The notes under the pieces are model-generated. The model was not told where the DNA came from. It was given only the letters and a program-made list of their open reading frames with translations, and made no database searches. From SAR324 cluster bacterium (GTDB taxonomy: Bacteria; SAR324; NAC60-12), in NCBI GenBank assembly GCA_014382365.1, contig JACNJW010000046.1:1-48038 (forward strand): a DNA stretch of 48,038 nt, read 5' to 3'. The stretch's first letter is position 1; the number at the start of each line of letters is the position of its first letter. Shown in pieces: positions 8,219 to 16,201 of this stretch. Position numbers and translations under genes: made by a program.

Positions 8219-9295
8219 CTAAGTTGTTGGTTTTATCTTTTTTTGGATATTTTTTAATCTATGTTCACACAATACTTCGGTAATTCTCTGCTCAGAAAGC
8301 TGCTGGAGACATCCACCATGCGGACAGTATTTTAGTTCGCAAATCTCCGGCCACTCCAGTTTTGGCGTCACTACCCATTCTTGTTGGTCGTAGGGTCCCC
8401 AGCGTTTTGGTGTGTGTGGTTTTGCCGGACAGAAAAATCCAAGCAGCGGAGTTCCTGCAGCATTCGCCAGGTGCAGTGGTCCGGTACTGCTGGTAATCAG
8501 CAAAGATGCATTGCGGATCACTGAAAAAATTTCTGCGAGTGAAAAACGTCCAACAATACTTTTTACACGCTTTTCAGGAAAATTTGCGGCAATTTTCTCT
8601 ACTAAATTTTCTTCTCCGTAAACACCTGTTAACAAAACGGTCCAGTCGGTATTTTCCAGTAACAGTCGTGTGATTAGTCTGTACTGCTCAAGATTTAAAT
8701 TTGGTGCAGAAGCACCGCTTCCGGGGTGAAGTATAACATATTTTGCAGCATTTAGTTCCTGCTGAAAACCCGCCCACCAGGGTTCTGCAATCCACTCTTT
8801 GAAATCATATTCTGGTGGCGGGATTTGATTTGGCAGTAGTGATTTCAATAGAGAAAGGTTGTATTCAGCTTCATGTTTTTTACAGTCTTTGCGGTGTTCA
8901 AAAATCCGTTCTGTCATGAGAAAAGAATACCAGCGGAAACCAGTACTAATACGTACTGGTATTTTTGCTGAGAACAGTGCGAAGGCTAATTCTGCTCTGG
9001 GATATAAAAGCAGGGCTACGTCAAAATTATGTTCCTGCAGTTCGTGGCTGAGTTGACGGATGCCCTGCCAGCCTTTGTGTCGGCCGGCAGGTTGATAGTC
9101 CAGTAAGAGGTCTATTCCGGCATATTGTTCAATTAATGGTATGGTGTATGGTTGAGCCAGAAAGGCGATAAAGGCTTCAGGGTATTGCTTGCGTAAGGCT
9201 GTAACTGCAGGCAAAGTGAGAATCGTATCACCAATACGGTCAGTACGGATCAGCAGGAAACGCTTGTCGTATTCGGAGGAAGTATTTCGGGACAT
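8219..9295 (-). CDS. Glycosyltransferase family 9 (heptosyltransferase-like)
   Basis: Likely transfers a heptose or similar sugar onto the lipopolysaccharide core from a nucleotide-activated donor at the inner face of the cytoplasmic membrane. The 358 residues show the GT9 pattern: LLIRTDRIGDTILTLPA at 14-30 (acceptor-side Asp and Gly-Asp), ILHPGSGAS near 190, a LLTG strand, and LLITSSTGPLHLANAAGTP (donor-binding) near 275 followed by PKRWGP. The C-terminal CPHGGCLQQLS segment is typical of the WaaF/RfaF group. Family membership is clear, but the exact acceptor is not. It sits between sdhCAB and pgi with a one-base gap to pgi. Confidence 0.88.
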   Translation of the reverse strand: MSRNTSSEYDKRFLLIRTDRIGDTILTLPAVTALRKQYPEAFIAFLAQPYTIPLIEQYAGIDLLLDYQPAGRHKGWQGIRQLSHELQEHNFDVALLLYPRAELAFALFSAKIPVRISTGFRWYSFLMTERIFEHRKDCKKHEAEYNLSLLKSLLPNQIPPPEYDFKEWIAEPWWAGFQQELNAAKYVILHPGSGASAPNLNLEQYRLITRLLLENTDWTVLLTGVYGEENLVEKIAANFPEKRVKSIVGRFSLAEIFSVIRNASLLITSSTGPLHLANAAGTPLLGFFCPAKPHTPKRWGPYDQQEWVVTPKLEWPEICELKYCPHGGCLQQLSEQRITEVLCEHRLKNIQKKIKPTT

Positions 9296-9329
9296 GAATA
9301 CATTTTTATGTTTTCAAAAAAACATTATT

Positions 9330-10076
9330 CTATGCCTTAAAAATATTGCGCCAGAGTTTACCTGAAACCTGACGGCCCATTTCGGCGATTGATTCTGTGA
9401 GCGGGATTGATTTTGGACAAGCTTCAACACAGTTTTGTGCATTTCCACAATCTGCAATTCCGCCTTCCTGCATGAGAGTGTCTAGCCGCTCGTCGGCAAT
9501 ATTTTTTGCAGTAGGATGCATGTTGAAAAGCCGGGATTGGCTGATTGCCGCAGCACCCACAAAATTGTTTTCGAGATTGTATTGCGGACAGGCTTCAACA
9601 CAACAGCCGCAGGTCATGCATTCCGAAAGTTTGTAGGCAACTTCCTGATGATTTGGCGGCAATCTGTCTCCAGGACCAAGATCATGATAGCCGTCTGCTG
9701 TGACCCAGGCTTTCACTTTTTTGAGGGCAGCAAACATGCGTGAGCGATCAACTGCTAAATCCCGCACTACCGGAAACTTACTCATTGGTTCCAGAGTTAT
9801 TGGTTTCTCAAGTTGGTCTACCAAAGCACTACAGGACTGGCGTACCTTGCCGTTAATCACCATTGTGCAGGAACCGCAAACTTCTTCCAGACAGTTGCAT
9901 TCCCAGACTACGGGAGTGACCTGTTCGCCTTTTGAATTTTCCGGATTTGCCTGAATATCCATCAGACAGGAAATTACATTCGAGTTTGGAATATATGGAA
10001 TGACAAATGTTTCCCAGTAGGACTTTGAGCTCTCAGAGTCCTGACGCTTTATTTTGAAAGTAACTGTATCCGGCAT
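9330..10076 (-). CDS. sdhB: Succinate dehydrogenase / fumarate reductase iron-sulfur subunit
   Basis: Carries electrons from the flavin of SdhA to the quinone site in the membrane anchor. The 248 residues hold all three cluster motifs. The [2Fe-2S] ligands are Cys62, Cys67, Cys70 and Cys82 (CLEEVCGSC then C). CMTCGCCVEACP (153-164) and CGNAQNCVEACP (210-221) supply the [4Fe-4S] and [3Fe-4S] ligands. The third cluster has Cys, not Asp, in all expected places. It is the last gene of sdhC-A-B, 81 bases after sdhA. With the single-subunit anchor it makes a B-type complex; sequence alone does not separate succinate oxidation from fumarate reduction. Confidence 0.95.
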   Translation of the reverse strand: MPDTVTFKIKRQDSESSKSYWETFVIPYIPNSNVISCLMDIQANPENSKGEQVTPVVWECNCLEEVCGSCTMVINGKVRQSCSALVDQLEKPITLEPMSKFPVVRDLAVDRSRMFAALKKVKAWVTADGYHDLGPGDRLPPNHQEVAYKLSECMTCGCCVEACPQYNLENNFVGAAAISQSRLFNMHPTAKNIADERLDTLMQEGGIADCGNAQNCVEACPKSIPLTESIAEMGRQVSGKLWRNIFKA

Positions 10077-10157
10077 AACACTATTGTTGATTTAAGATTT
10101 CTGATTGCGGATTTGCCTTACTCAATGTCCTGTTGAAATTCATAATTTGTAATTGCA

Positions 10158-12110
10158 TCAATCATATTTTCTTGGACGGGGAGCAATGAGGGACTCATCC
10201 ACTTCCTCATAGGAAATCTCCGGCCCACCTGCAGAACCGGAAGTTCCGGCTTTATAAGTAGCAATTGTGGTTTTGAGCCACTTTTTATTGTTGGCAGAAA
10301 AACGCTTCATGTAGTCTAAATGTGCAGGTGCAAAAGCACTTTCATTGAGTTGTCCTGCAGTTTTTTGTTCTTCAAATTCAAGGTAGGTTTCCGGCTTAAA
10401 ATCCCCCGGTTGATTCAGGTCAAACTCCGGTTTGTAGTGTGATCCTCTGAATTCGTCACGCAACAAGGCGCCTTTTGCAATGATTTTAGAAAGCTGAATC
10501 ATATTCCAAAGCTGATTGACAAAACTTGGAACAGGATTGGACCAGTCAGTGGTATCAACACATTTGATATTCTGCCAACGTGCTTCAAACTCATCTATTT
10601 TATCCAGTGTTGCTTCCAGTTTTGAATTTTCACGGACAATCAAAACATTGGAAATCATCTGCTCAGCCAGCTCTCTGTGCAATGCATATGGATTTTCATT
10701 TCCGGACATTTTTTTAATTTCAGAGTATTTATTCTGCCAGTTTTTGCTGGCTTCAGTATAGACATTTTCCGGGACATCTTCAGCTGCTTCCGGGACATTA
10801 TTTACATAATTAACTACACCAGGACTCATCATCAATCCGGTGTAGATGCAGCTCAACAGTGAGTTGGCACCAAGTCTGTTGCCACCGTGGTATTGATAAT
10901 CTGCCTCTCCTGCCGCATAAAGTCCAGTAATTGAAGTCATTTGATTTTGTGGAGACTGATGGTCGATCAAACCTTCTTCAGTACGGGTATAATCCGTCCA
11001 AATTCCACCCATTGAGTAATGTACTGCAGGAAAGATTTCCATTGGCTCTTCACGAGGATCAACTCCGGTAAATTTTTCATAAATCTCTAAAATTCCTCCG
11101 AGACGTTTGTCTAAGAACTCTCTCGTGTGGTGGGTCAAATCCAGGTAAACTTTCATTTCACCATTTACACCCAAACCGTCATTGACGCAAATGTCGTATA
11201 TTTCTCGTGCCCCAACATCCCGCGGAACCAAATTGCCAAACAGCGGATAGCGCTCTTCAAGAAAATAAAAGCGTTCTTTTTCCGGAATTTGTTTTGGTGT
11301 CCGTGCATCACCGGCTTTGCGTGGAACCCAGACCCGTCCGCCTTCTCCACGGGCAGATTCACTCATCAAACGCAACTTATCACGTCCGGGAATAGCAGAA
11401 GGATGGATTTGGATGAACTCTCCGTTGCCGTATTTAGCACCCTGCAAATAGGCGGAAGTTGTTGCGGTTCCGGTACAGACCATGGAATTGGTGGAACGTC
11501 CGTATACCATTCCCGGACCTCCGGTGGCCAGTATTACTGCATCACCCTTTTCTGAGCGTATTTCTCCGCTGCGCAAGTTATGAATGACAGCACCAACACA
11601 GCGTCCATCATTGTTGAGAACTGCTCCGAGATACTCATGCCACTCCATTTTTTCAACCAGGCCCTGTACTTCGTAATGCCGAACCTGTTCATCGAGTGCA
11701 TATAAAAGCTGCTGTCCTGTGGTTGCACCGGCAAAAGCTGTGCGGTGGTAAAGTGTTCCTCCAAATCTGCGGAAATCCAGATTTCCTTCCGCAGTACGGT
11801 TAAAGGTTACTCCAAGCCGGTCCATCAAATTTATGATATATGGTGCATGGTGACACATATCTTTGCAAAGAGGTTGATGTGCTAAAAAATCTCCGCCTTT
11901 GACTGTGTCATAAAAATGAATGTCCGGAGAATCACCCTCTCCTTTGATATTGACTGCACCGTTAATTCCGCCCTGTGCGCAGACTGAATGCGAGCGTTTG
12001 ACTGGTTGAAACGAAATCAGCAGTACCGACATTCCGAGTTCCGCCATTTTCATGGTTGCGGCCAATCCGGCTAACCCACCTCCAATTACAATAACTCGTT
12101 GCTTACTCAT
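10158..12110 (-). CDS. sdhA: Succinate dehydrogenase / fumarate reductase flavoprotein subunit
   Basis: Oxidises succinate to fumarate (or the reverse) using covalent FAD. In 650 residues I see the dinucleotide-binding GGGLAGLAA (10-18), SHSVCAQGGINGA with His41 as the expected FAD attachment site, QIHPSAI (234-240), SESARGEGG (250-258) with the substrate-binding Arg region, and HYSMGGIWTDY in the capping-domain region. The C-terminal helical domain is complete, ending in RPRKYD. The length and C-A-B order suit the non-mitochondrial B-type complexes found in Bacillus, Wolinella and many delta- and epsilon-like proteobacteria. It starts 13 bases after sdhC. Confidence 0.97.
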   Translation of the reverse strand: MSKQRVIVIGGGLAGLAATMKMAELGMSVLLISFQPVKRSHSVCAQGGINGAVNIKGEGDSPDIHFYDTVKGGDFLAHQPLCKDMCHHAPYIINLMDRLGVTFNRTAEGNLDFRRFGGTLYHRTAFAGATTGQQLLYALDEQVRHYEVQGLVEKMEWHEYLGAVLNNDGRCVGAVIHNLRSGEIRSEKGDAVILATGGPGMVYGRSTNSMVCTGTATTSAYLQGAKYGNGEFIQIHPSAIPGRDKLRLMSESARGEGGRVWVPRKAGDARTPKQIPEKERFYFLEERYPLFGNLVPRDVGAREIYDICVNDGLGVNGEMKVYLDLTHHTREFLDKRLGGILEIYEKFTGVDPREEPMEIFPAVHYSMGGIWTDYTRTEEGLIDHQSPQNQMTSITGLYAAGEADYQYHGGNRLGANSLLSCIYTGLMMSPGVVNYVNNVPEAAEDVPENVYTEASKNWQNKYSEIKKMSGNENPYALHRELAEQMISNVLIVRENSKLEATLDKIDEFEARWQNIKCVDTTDWSNPVPSFVNQLWNMIQLSKIIAKGALLRDEFRGSHYKPEFDLNQPGDFKPETYLEFEEQKTAGQLNESAFAPAHLDYMKRFSANNKKWLKTTIATYKAGTSGSAGGPEISYEEVDESLIAPRPRKYD

Positions 12111-12123
12111 TGGTTAATCTCTG

Positions 12124-12741
12124 TTACCAAATTGCAGACAGTGCGTAAAGTGCACTAGCTGCTAAAATCAAGAAAAGAAAAATGCTAAAAAAGCGGATTC
12201 GTATTTGCGATTTCGGCGTAAGTGCAATGCCCCATGTCATGCAGAAAGTATTGAGGCCATTGGCAAAGTGAAAAGTTGCACCCAGAACTCCAAGCAGATA
12301 GACAGCCTTGGTTATTATTCCTGTCTCAGGATCACTGAATCCGACGGAAAGATGTTCAAAATGGGTTCCCCAGGTACCCGCAATCCAGGGGCCAAGTTGG
12401 GCATTCCAGACATGTGCCAGTATGAAAAGAAGTACACCGATGCCGCTGATACGCTGAAGCCAGTACAGCAGATGTGAAAAATAGGTGTAGGAAGGTTGTA
12501 TGCTCGATTCAAAAATCAGGCGGATACCAAGGAAGGCATGAAAAAAGAGTGGAATATAAACAACTATTACTAAGACCCAAATTGCTAAAGGACTGTCATA
12601 AAAACTGTTTACAGCTGCATTGTAAGTCTTTGCTCCGGAGTGCAGATAGAGCTGCAAATAGAGGTGGTAGACTAGAAATAGTCCTACCGGCACAATACCG
12701 GTTAAACTATGGATGCGCCGAGATAGAAAATGTGAGTCCAT
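12124..12741 (-). CDS. sdhC: Succinate dehydrogenase cytochrome b subunit (B-type, single di-haem anchor)
   Basis: Membrane anchor that binds haem b and quinone. I start it at the ATG at 12741 because TGAGGA lies seven bases upstream; a TTG six codons earlier also stays in frame. The 205 residues form five hydrophobic segments. Histidines at 26, 68, 110 and 158 occupy the same helices and similar spacing as the four haem ligands of B. subtilis SdhC (28, 70, 113, 155), so a di-haem anchor is expected. No sdhD follows; the flavoprotein gene comes next after 13 bases. A candidate extended -10 promoter lies about 55 bases upstream. Confidence 0.9.
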   Translation of the reverse strand: MDSHFLSRRIHSLTGIVPVGLFLVYHLYLQLYLHSGAKTYNAAVNSFYDSPLAIWVLVIVVYIPLFFHAFLGIRLIFESSIQPSYTYFSHLLYWLQRISGIGVLLFILAHVWNAQLGPWIAGTWGTHFEHLSVGFSDPETGIITKAVYLLGVLGATFHFANGLNTFCMTWGIALTPKSQIRIRFFSIFLFLILAASALYALSAIW

Positions 12742-12795
12742 AAATTGTTCCTCAGTCAAACGAACGTTAAAATAATCGCCAAAAACTCAACCTCA

Positions 12796-12804
12796 ATTCT
12801 ATCA
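12796..12804 (-). promoter_or_regulatory. Candidate extended -10 promoter for sdhCAB
   Basis: On the minus strand TGATAGAAT matches the extended -10 pattern TGnTATAAT with one mismatch in the hexamer. The -35 region 17 bases upstream (TTCTAA) is poor. It lies in the 146-base gap after rpsT, the longest gap in this part of the strand, so a separate sdh promoter is plausible. A weak 6-bp hairpin sits beside it at about 12821-12837. Confidence 0.35.
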
Positions 12805-12887
12805 CACATGTCAGCCAATTAGAAAGTGATTCTTTCTTTGAGCGCTAAAGCGGAACGATTTATTGCTGCAAAAGAACTAAAGCCGGA

Positions 12888-13157
12888 TCAGACAGCGGCA
12901 GTTCTTGTCAGGGACAGTGCAAGACGTGACTTATAACGGGCGCCGGTGCGTTTGTGCAGGATGCCTTTTGTGACAGCTTTATCGATATTTTTTTGAACAC
13001 CGGTATAAGCTTCACGTGCCTGATCAAGATTTCCTCCATCAAGTAACAGACGGAATTTTTTGATGACAGTCCGCAAATCTGCACGCTGAGATCGTTTCTG
13101 TGCAGTACGTTTTATTGTTTGTCTAACACGCTTAAGCGCTGACTTGTGATGAGCCAT
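12888..13157 (-). CDS. rpsT: Ribosomal protein S20
   Basis: Small-subunit protein that binds the 5' domain of 16S rRNA. The 89 residues are highly basic, beginning MAHHKSALKRVRQTIKRTAQ and ending in the usual Ala/Leu-rich helix (GARYKSRLALSL). Length and sequence match bacterial S20. A strong ribosome site (AAAGGAAAG) precedes the ATG. It is 17 bases after yraN, so it is probably the last gene of the ffh-led operon. Confidence 0.97.
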   Translation of the reverse strand: MAHHKSALKRVRQTIKRTAQKRSQRADLRTVIKKFRLLLDGGNLDQAREAYTGVQKNIDKAVTKGILHKRTGARYKSRLALSLTRTAAV

Positions 13158-13174
13158 GTTTCTTTCCTTTTTTA

Positions 13175-13534
13175 TTAAAAAGCGTTGATAATATGATCAA
13201 TAATCGGCGGATTATCGTCCATCAGTTGTACGGCAATCACGTCAAAACGCGGTTGCATATGAGTTAAGTGCATCCGGATGAGATATTGCTCACCCAGTTG
13301 ACGCAATTTATTAATTTTTTTTGCAGTTACCGACAAGGACGGATGCGGCCCCTTGGTACCTCTGCGTGTTTTAACTTCGCAAAAAACCAGAAATTCCTGA
13401 TAATCTGCAATGAGATCCAGTTCACCCAGTCTGGATCGATGATTTCGCTCAACTATTCGGTAACCTTGCTCCTGCATAAAATCACAGGCAATTTGCTCTC
13501 CAATTGCCCCTGTCTGCAGTCGTGCTTTAGTCAC
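13175..13534 (-). CDS. yraN: YraN family protein (UPF0102, endonuclease-like)
   Basis: A 119-residue protein of the YraN family. The restriction-endonuclease-like core is visible as GELDLIADYQEFLVFCEVKTR, with Glu38, Asp40, Glu53 and Lys55 in the E-x-D...E-x-K nuclease pattern. Biological function is poorly defined in the family; a role in DNA metabolism is inferred from the fold. It starts with GTG, and the GTGA overlap with the rnhB stop (13531-13534) indicates coupled translation. The rnhB-yraN pairing is widespread in bacteria. Confidence 0.92.
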   Translation of the reverse strand: MTKARLQTGAIGEQIACDFMQEQGYRIVERNHRSRLGELDLIADYQEFLVFCEVKTRRGTKGPHPSLSVTAKKINKLRQLGEQYLIRMHLTHMQPRFDVIAVQLMDDNPPIIDHIINAF

Positions 13535-14232
13535 AGCAAACTCAATTGAGAAGTTGAATTTCTGTTTTCCTGCGTTACCAAAGATTTTAGTCTAAATGAC
13601 TTTCGGTGCAAAGGAGATAAACCGTACTTTTCAATTGCTCTTCGGTGCTGAATGGTCGGATATCCTTTGTGCTGCTCAAAACCCCATTCCGGATAGTGCT
13701 TTGCATTTTCAAGCATCAGCTGGTCACGTGTTACTTTGGCTAAAATTGATGCCGCAGCAATGCTTTTGGAGCGTCCGTCGCCTTTAACTACTGCTTCACC
13801 CTGTATTTCCGTTTTGGGAAAAATATTTCCATCAACCAGTGCATAATCAGGTGTAGGCACAATTTCAGTCAGGCAGCGTAACATCCCTAAAAGTGTTGCC
13901 TGTAAGATATTTAAGCGGTCTATATCTTCTGCAGAAATTGCGACAATCTTATAAGCAGCCGCTTCAGTACAGATAATTTCAAACAACTGCTCACGTTTTT
14001 TTTCAGAGAGCTTCTTAGAGTCGTTGAGTTGATGTTCTGTCTTCCAAGCTTCTCCTAAAATAACTGCAGCAACCACCACCGGTCCTGCCAATGGACCGCG
14101 TCCTGCTTCGTCAACACCGGCAATTTGCTTGAATCCCCGATCAGCCGCAGCTTTTTCGAGTTCAAGCGTTGGCCTGAAATTAAGCTGACGGCCTGGCAGT
14201 AATACGTTCTTTGATCCGAGCTGCTTTCCCAC
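13531..14232 (-). CDS. rnhB: Ribonuclease HII
   Basis: Removes ribonucleotides from RNA/DNA hybrids, including single ribonucleotides misinserted in DNA. The 233 residues carry [15 protein letters not shown] with catalytic Asp41-Glu42, ALVDGN with Asp134, and [10 protein letters not shown] with Asp170, completing the DEDD set. The only usable start is a GTG at 14232, which lies 53 bases inside the 3' end of rplS. No in-frame ATG, GTG or TTG occurs before the catalytic motif, so the overlap appears real. It is followed by yraN with a 4-base overlap. Confidence 0.95.
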   Translation of the reverse strand: MGKQLGSKNVLLPGRQLNFRPTLELEKAAADRGFKQIAGVDEAGRGPLAGPVVVAAVILGEAWKTEHQLNDSKKLSEKKREQLFEIICTEAAAYKIVAISAEDIDRLNILQATLLGMLRCLTEIVPTPDYALVDGNIFPKTEIQGEAVVKGDGRSKSIAAASILAKVTRDQLMLENAKHYPEWGFEQHKGYPTIQHRRAIEKYGLSPLHRKSFRLKSLVTQENRNSTSQLSLL

Positions 14233-14548
14233 GTCTTGCCCGCAAATAATAAAGTTTTGCCTGGCGCACTTTTCCTATTTTGATGATATCAACGCTCTCA
14301 ATTCGTGGAGAGTGTAGAGGAAAAATACGTTCGACACCATAGCCCTGAGTCACTTTTCGTACTGTAAAAGTAGCCTTGTTGTTGCGTGTTCCGCAGTGCT
14401 TGCCAATGATTACACCCTCAAATGCCTGGATGCGCTCTTTGTTTCCTTCAGTAATCCGGTAATTGACCCGGACGCTGGATCCGACTCGTAATTCAGGCAA
14501 TTCGCTACGTAATTGCGATTGTTCAACCATTTCCATTGCAGTAGACAT
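14180..14548 (-). CDS. rplS: Ribosomal protein L19
   Basis: Large-subunit protein at the interface with 16S rRNA. The 122 residues contain the typical [19 protein letters not shown] and [12 protein letters not shown] stretches, then [20 protein letters not shown] and the basic [17 protein letters not shown] end. The order trmD-rplS-rnhB is the common one. The last 53 bases also encode the start of rnhB. Confidence 0.97.
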   Translation of the reverse strand: MSTAMEMVEQSQLRSELPELRVGSSVRVNYRITEGNKERIQAFEGVIIGKHCGTRNNKATFTVRKVTQGYGVERIFPLHSPRIESVDIIKIGKVRQAKLYYLRARRGKAARIKERITARPSA

Positions 14549-14606
14549 CTTTTCTCGTTTGCTTAAGGTGTTAAATTAATTAAATACTGTGTTTGTTCTC
14601 TCAACT

Positions 14607-15311
14607 CTAACCGTCAGTTTTGCACGAAAGCAAATCCGGGCGTCGTTTTTTAGTCCTTGCTAAAGCCTGTTGCTGACGCCACTCGGCAATTTTTTTATGG
14701 TTCCCGGATATCAAATCTTCCGGAACATCCAAGCCCTCAAAACTTGCTGGCCGCGTGTACTGCGGAAATTCCAGCAGGGCTTGAGAAAAAGATTCCTGCT
14801 CAGGTGATTCTTGATTACCAAGAATATCTGGGGCCAGACGACTGATAGCTTCAATTAAGGTCATTGCTATCACCTCGCCGCCCATGCAGATAAAATCTCC
14901 TCCTGATATTTCTTCATCTACTAAAGTGCGGATTCTCTCGTCAAATCCTTCATAACGTCCGCAAACCAGAGTCAGTACAGCTTTTTTATTACACAGTTCC
15001 TGTGCCTTTTCCTGTGAAAACGGCTGGCCCTGCGGTGTCAGCAAAATACTATGTGTTTCACGTCCCTCGCTGCGGTGAAACTCATGTTGCTGCTTCAGTG
15101 TCTGAGCTATCGGTTCAACTCTTAGCACCATACCTGGACCACCACCGTAAGGTGTGTCATCTACCTGAAGATGGTTACCAAGTCCATGTTTGCGAAAATT
15201 GACCAGATTAACACTCAGATTCTGCTGTACAATTGCCCGCTTTATCAAACTTTCTTCCAGAAATGAAGAAAAAATATCCGGAAATAATGTTAAAATCTCA
15301 AAACGTAACAT
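14607..15311 (-). CDS. trmD: tRNA (guanine37-N1)-methyltransferase TrmD
   Basis: Methylates G37 next to the anticodon using S-adenosylmethionine and so helps keep the reading frame. I start at the ATG at 15311 (MLRFEILTLFPDIF), the family's usual N-terminus; an ATG directly before it (15314) and a TTG at 15335 are possible. The gene then overlaps rimM by 14 bases. Knot motifs are present: DDTPYGGGPGM (51-61), CGRYEGFDERI (117-127), and SR at 157-158. Where E. coli TrmD has the proposed catalytic Asp169 (in EDSF), this protein reads GNQESPEQESF, with Glu at that position. The rest, including PQYTRP, is conserved, so it is likely functional but worth testing. Confidence 0.95.
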   Translation of the reverse strand: MLRFEILTLFPDIFSSFLEESLIKRAIVQQNLSVNLVNFRKHGLGNHLQVDDTPYGGGPGMVLRVEPIAQTLKQQHEFHRSEGRETHSILLTPQGQPFSQEKAQELCNKKAVLTLVCGRYEGFDERIRTLVDEEISGGDFICMGGEVIAMTLIEAISRLAPDILGNQESPEQESFSQALLEFPQYTRPASFEGLDVPEDLISGNHKKIAEWRQQQALARTKKRRPDLLSCKTDG

Positions 15312-15852
15312 CATCCTCTGGAGCTTCTTCTTCAATTAATCCCGGCAGCGGATCGATAACCATACGCTGTGCCTCAACATCAAGTTTCTTTACAACATGC
15401 GGCACATCCGGTACCAGAAATCTGCTTTTACCGTTACGCACCTCATAAACGCTGTTAGCACCAGTTTCCAGGAAATCTGTTATTTTCCCTAAGAAAAAAC
15501 CGTTTTGATCTTCTACTTTGCAGCCGATCAGCTGATGTATGAATATTTCATCTGCTTCCAGCGGTTTCAACTGCTCATCCGGAAGCAATAAGCGGCAACC
15601 CTTCAGTCTTTCTGCGTCATTGCGGGAAACAAGTTCCTCAAACAGAATAATCCAACCATTTTTTGCCGGCCTAAGCTGTAAAACTTTTAAACTCCGTAAC
15701 TGGCCGTCAGTTTCCAGATAGAAGAGTTTTGTCTTTAAATAATATTCAGGCGTGTCGGTGAAATATTTTGCTCTGACCGCACCTTTGATCCCATGTGCTC
15801 CAACCAGAGTGGCAACCCAGGTCAGGTCATCATAATCAATAAAATCTCTCAT
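15298..15852 (-). CDS. rimM: Ribosome maturation factor RimM
   Basis: Assists 30S head assembly and binds S19. The 184 residues have the N-terminal RimM beta-barrel (WVATLVGAHGIKGAVRAKYF) and a C-terminal PRC-barrel (LIGCKVEDQNGFFLGKITDF, then VPDVPHVVKKLD). The position between rpsP and trmD is the usual one, and the stop lies inside trmD. Confidence 0.95.
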   Translation of the reverse strand: MRDFIDYDDLTWVATLVGAHGIKGAVRAKYFTDTPEYYLKTKLFYLETDGQLRSLKVLQLRPAKNGWIILFEELVSRNDAERLKGCRLLLPDEQLKPLEADEIFIHQLIGCKVEDQNGFFLGKITDFLETGANSVYEVRNGKSRFLVPDVPHVVKKLDVEAQRMVIDPLPGLIEEEAPEDDVTF

Positions 15853-15895
15853 CGCGGACCCGATCGATAAAAAAGCGATTAACCACGAAATATCT

Positions 15896-16138
15896 TCAGA
15901 CGGTGATTTTTGCCTGTTTCATCAATTTGCTGACACGCTCCGTAGGCTGTGCACCAAGGGAGAGCCAATGTTTGACACGCTCTGCATCAATCTCAAAGCG
16001 GTTTTCTGTAACCATTGGATTGTAAAAGCCAATGTGCTCAAGATAACGGCCGTCACGTTTACAGCGTTGATCTGCAACGACAACACGGTAGTAAGGTTTC
16101 TTTTTTTTGCCACCTCTGGCGAGACGTATTCTAACCAT
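15896..16138 (-). CDS. rpsP: Ribosomal protein S16
   Basis: An 80-residue small-subunit protein with the family N-terminus [20 protein letters not shown], then [12 protein letters not shown]. It is at the head of rimM-trmD-rplS, 63 bases after ffh. Length and sequence match bacterial S16. Confidence 0.97.
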   Translation of the reverse strand: MVRIRLARGGKKKKPYYRVVVADQRCKRDGRYLEHIGFYNPMVTENRFEIDAERVKHWLSLGAQPTERVSKLMKQAKITV

Positions 16139-16201
16139 AATTATTAAATTCAGGTTTCAGGTTTTATGTTTATCTCTAAAGTTTTAAATCTTTAGTTGTT
16201 G

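Noticed and set aside
11127..11555. 142-residue plus-strand open frame
   Set aside because: It is opposite sdhA coding sequence and has no family pattern.
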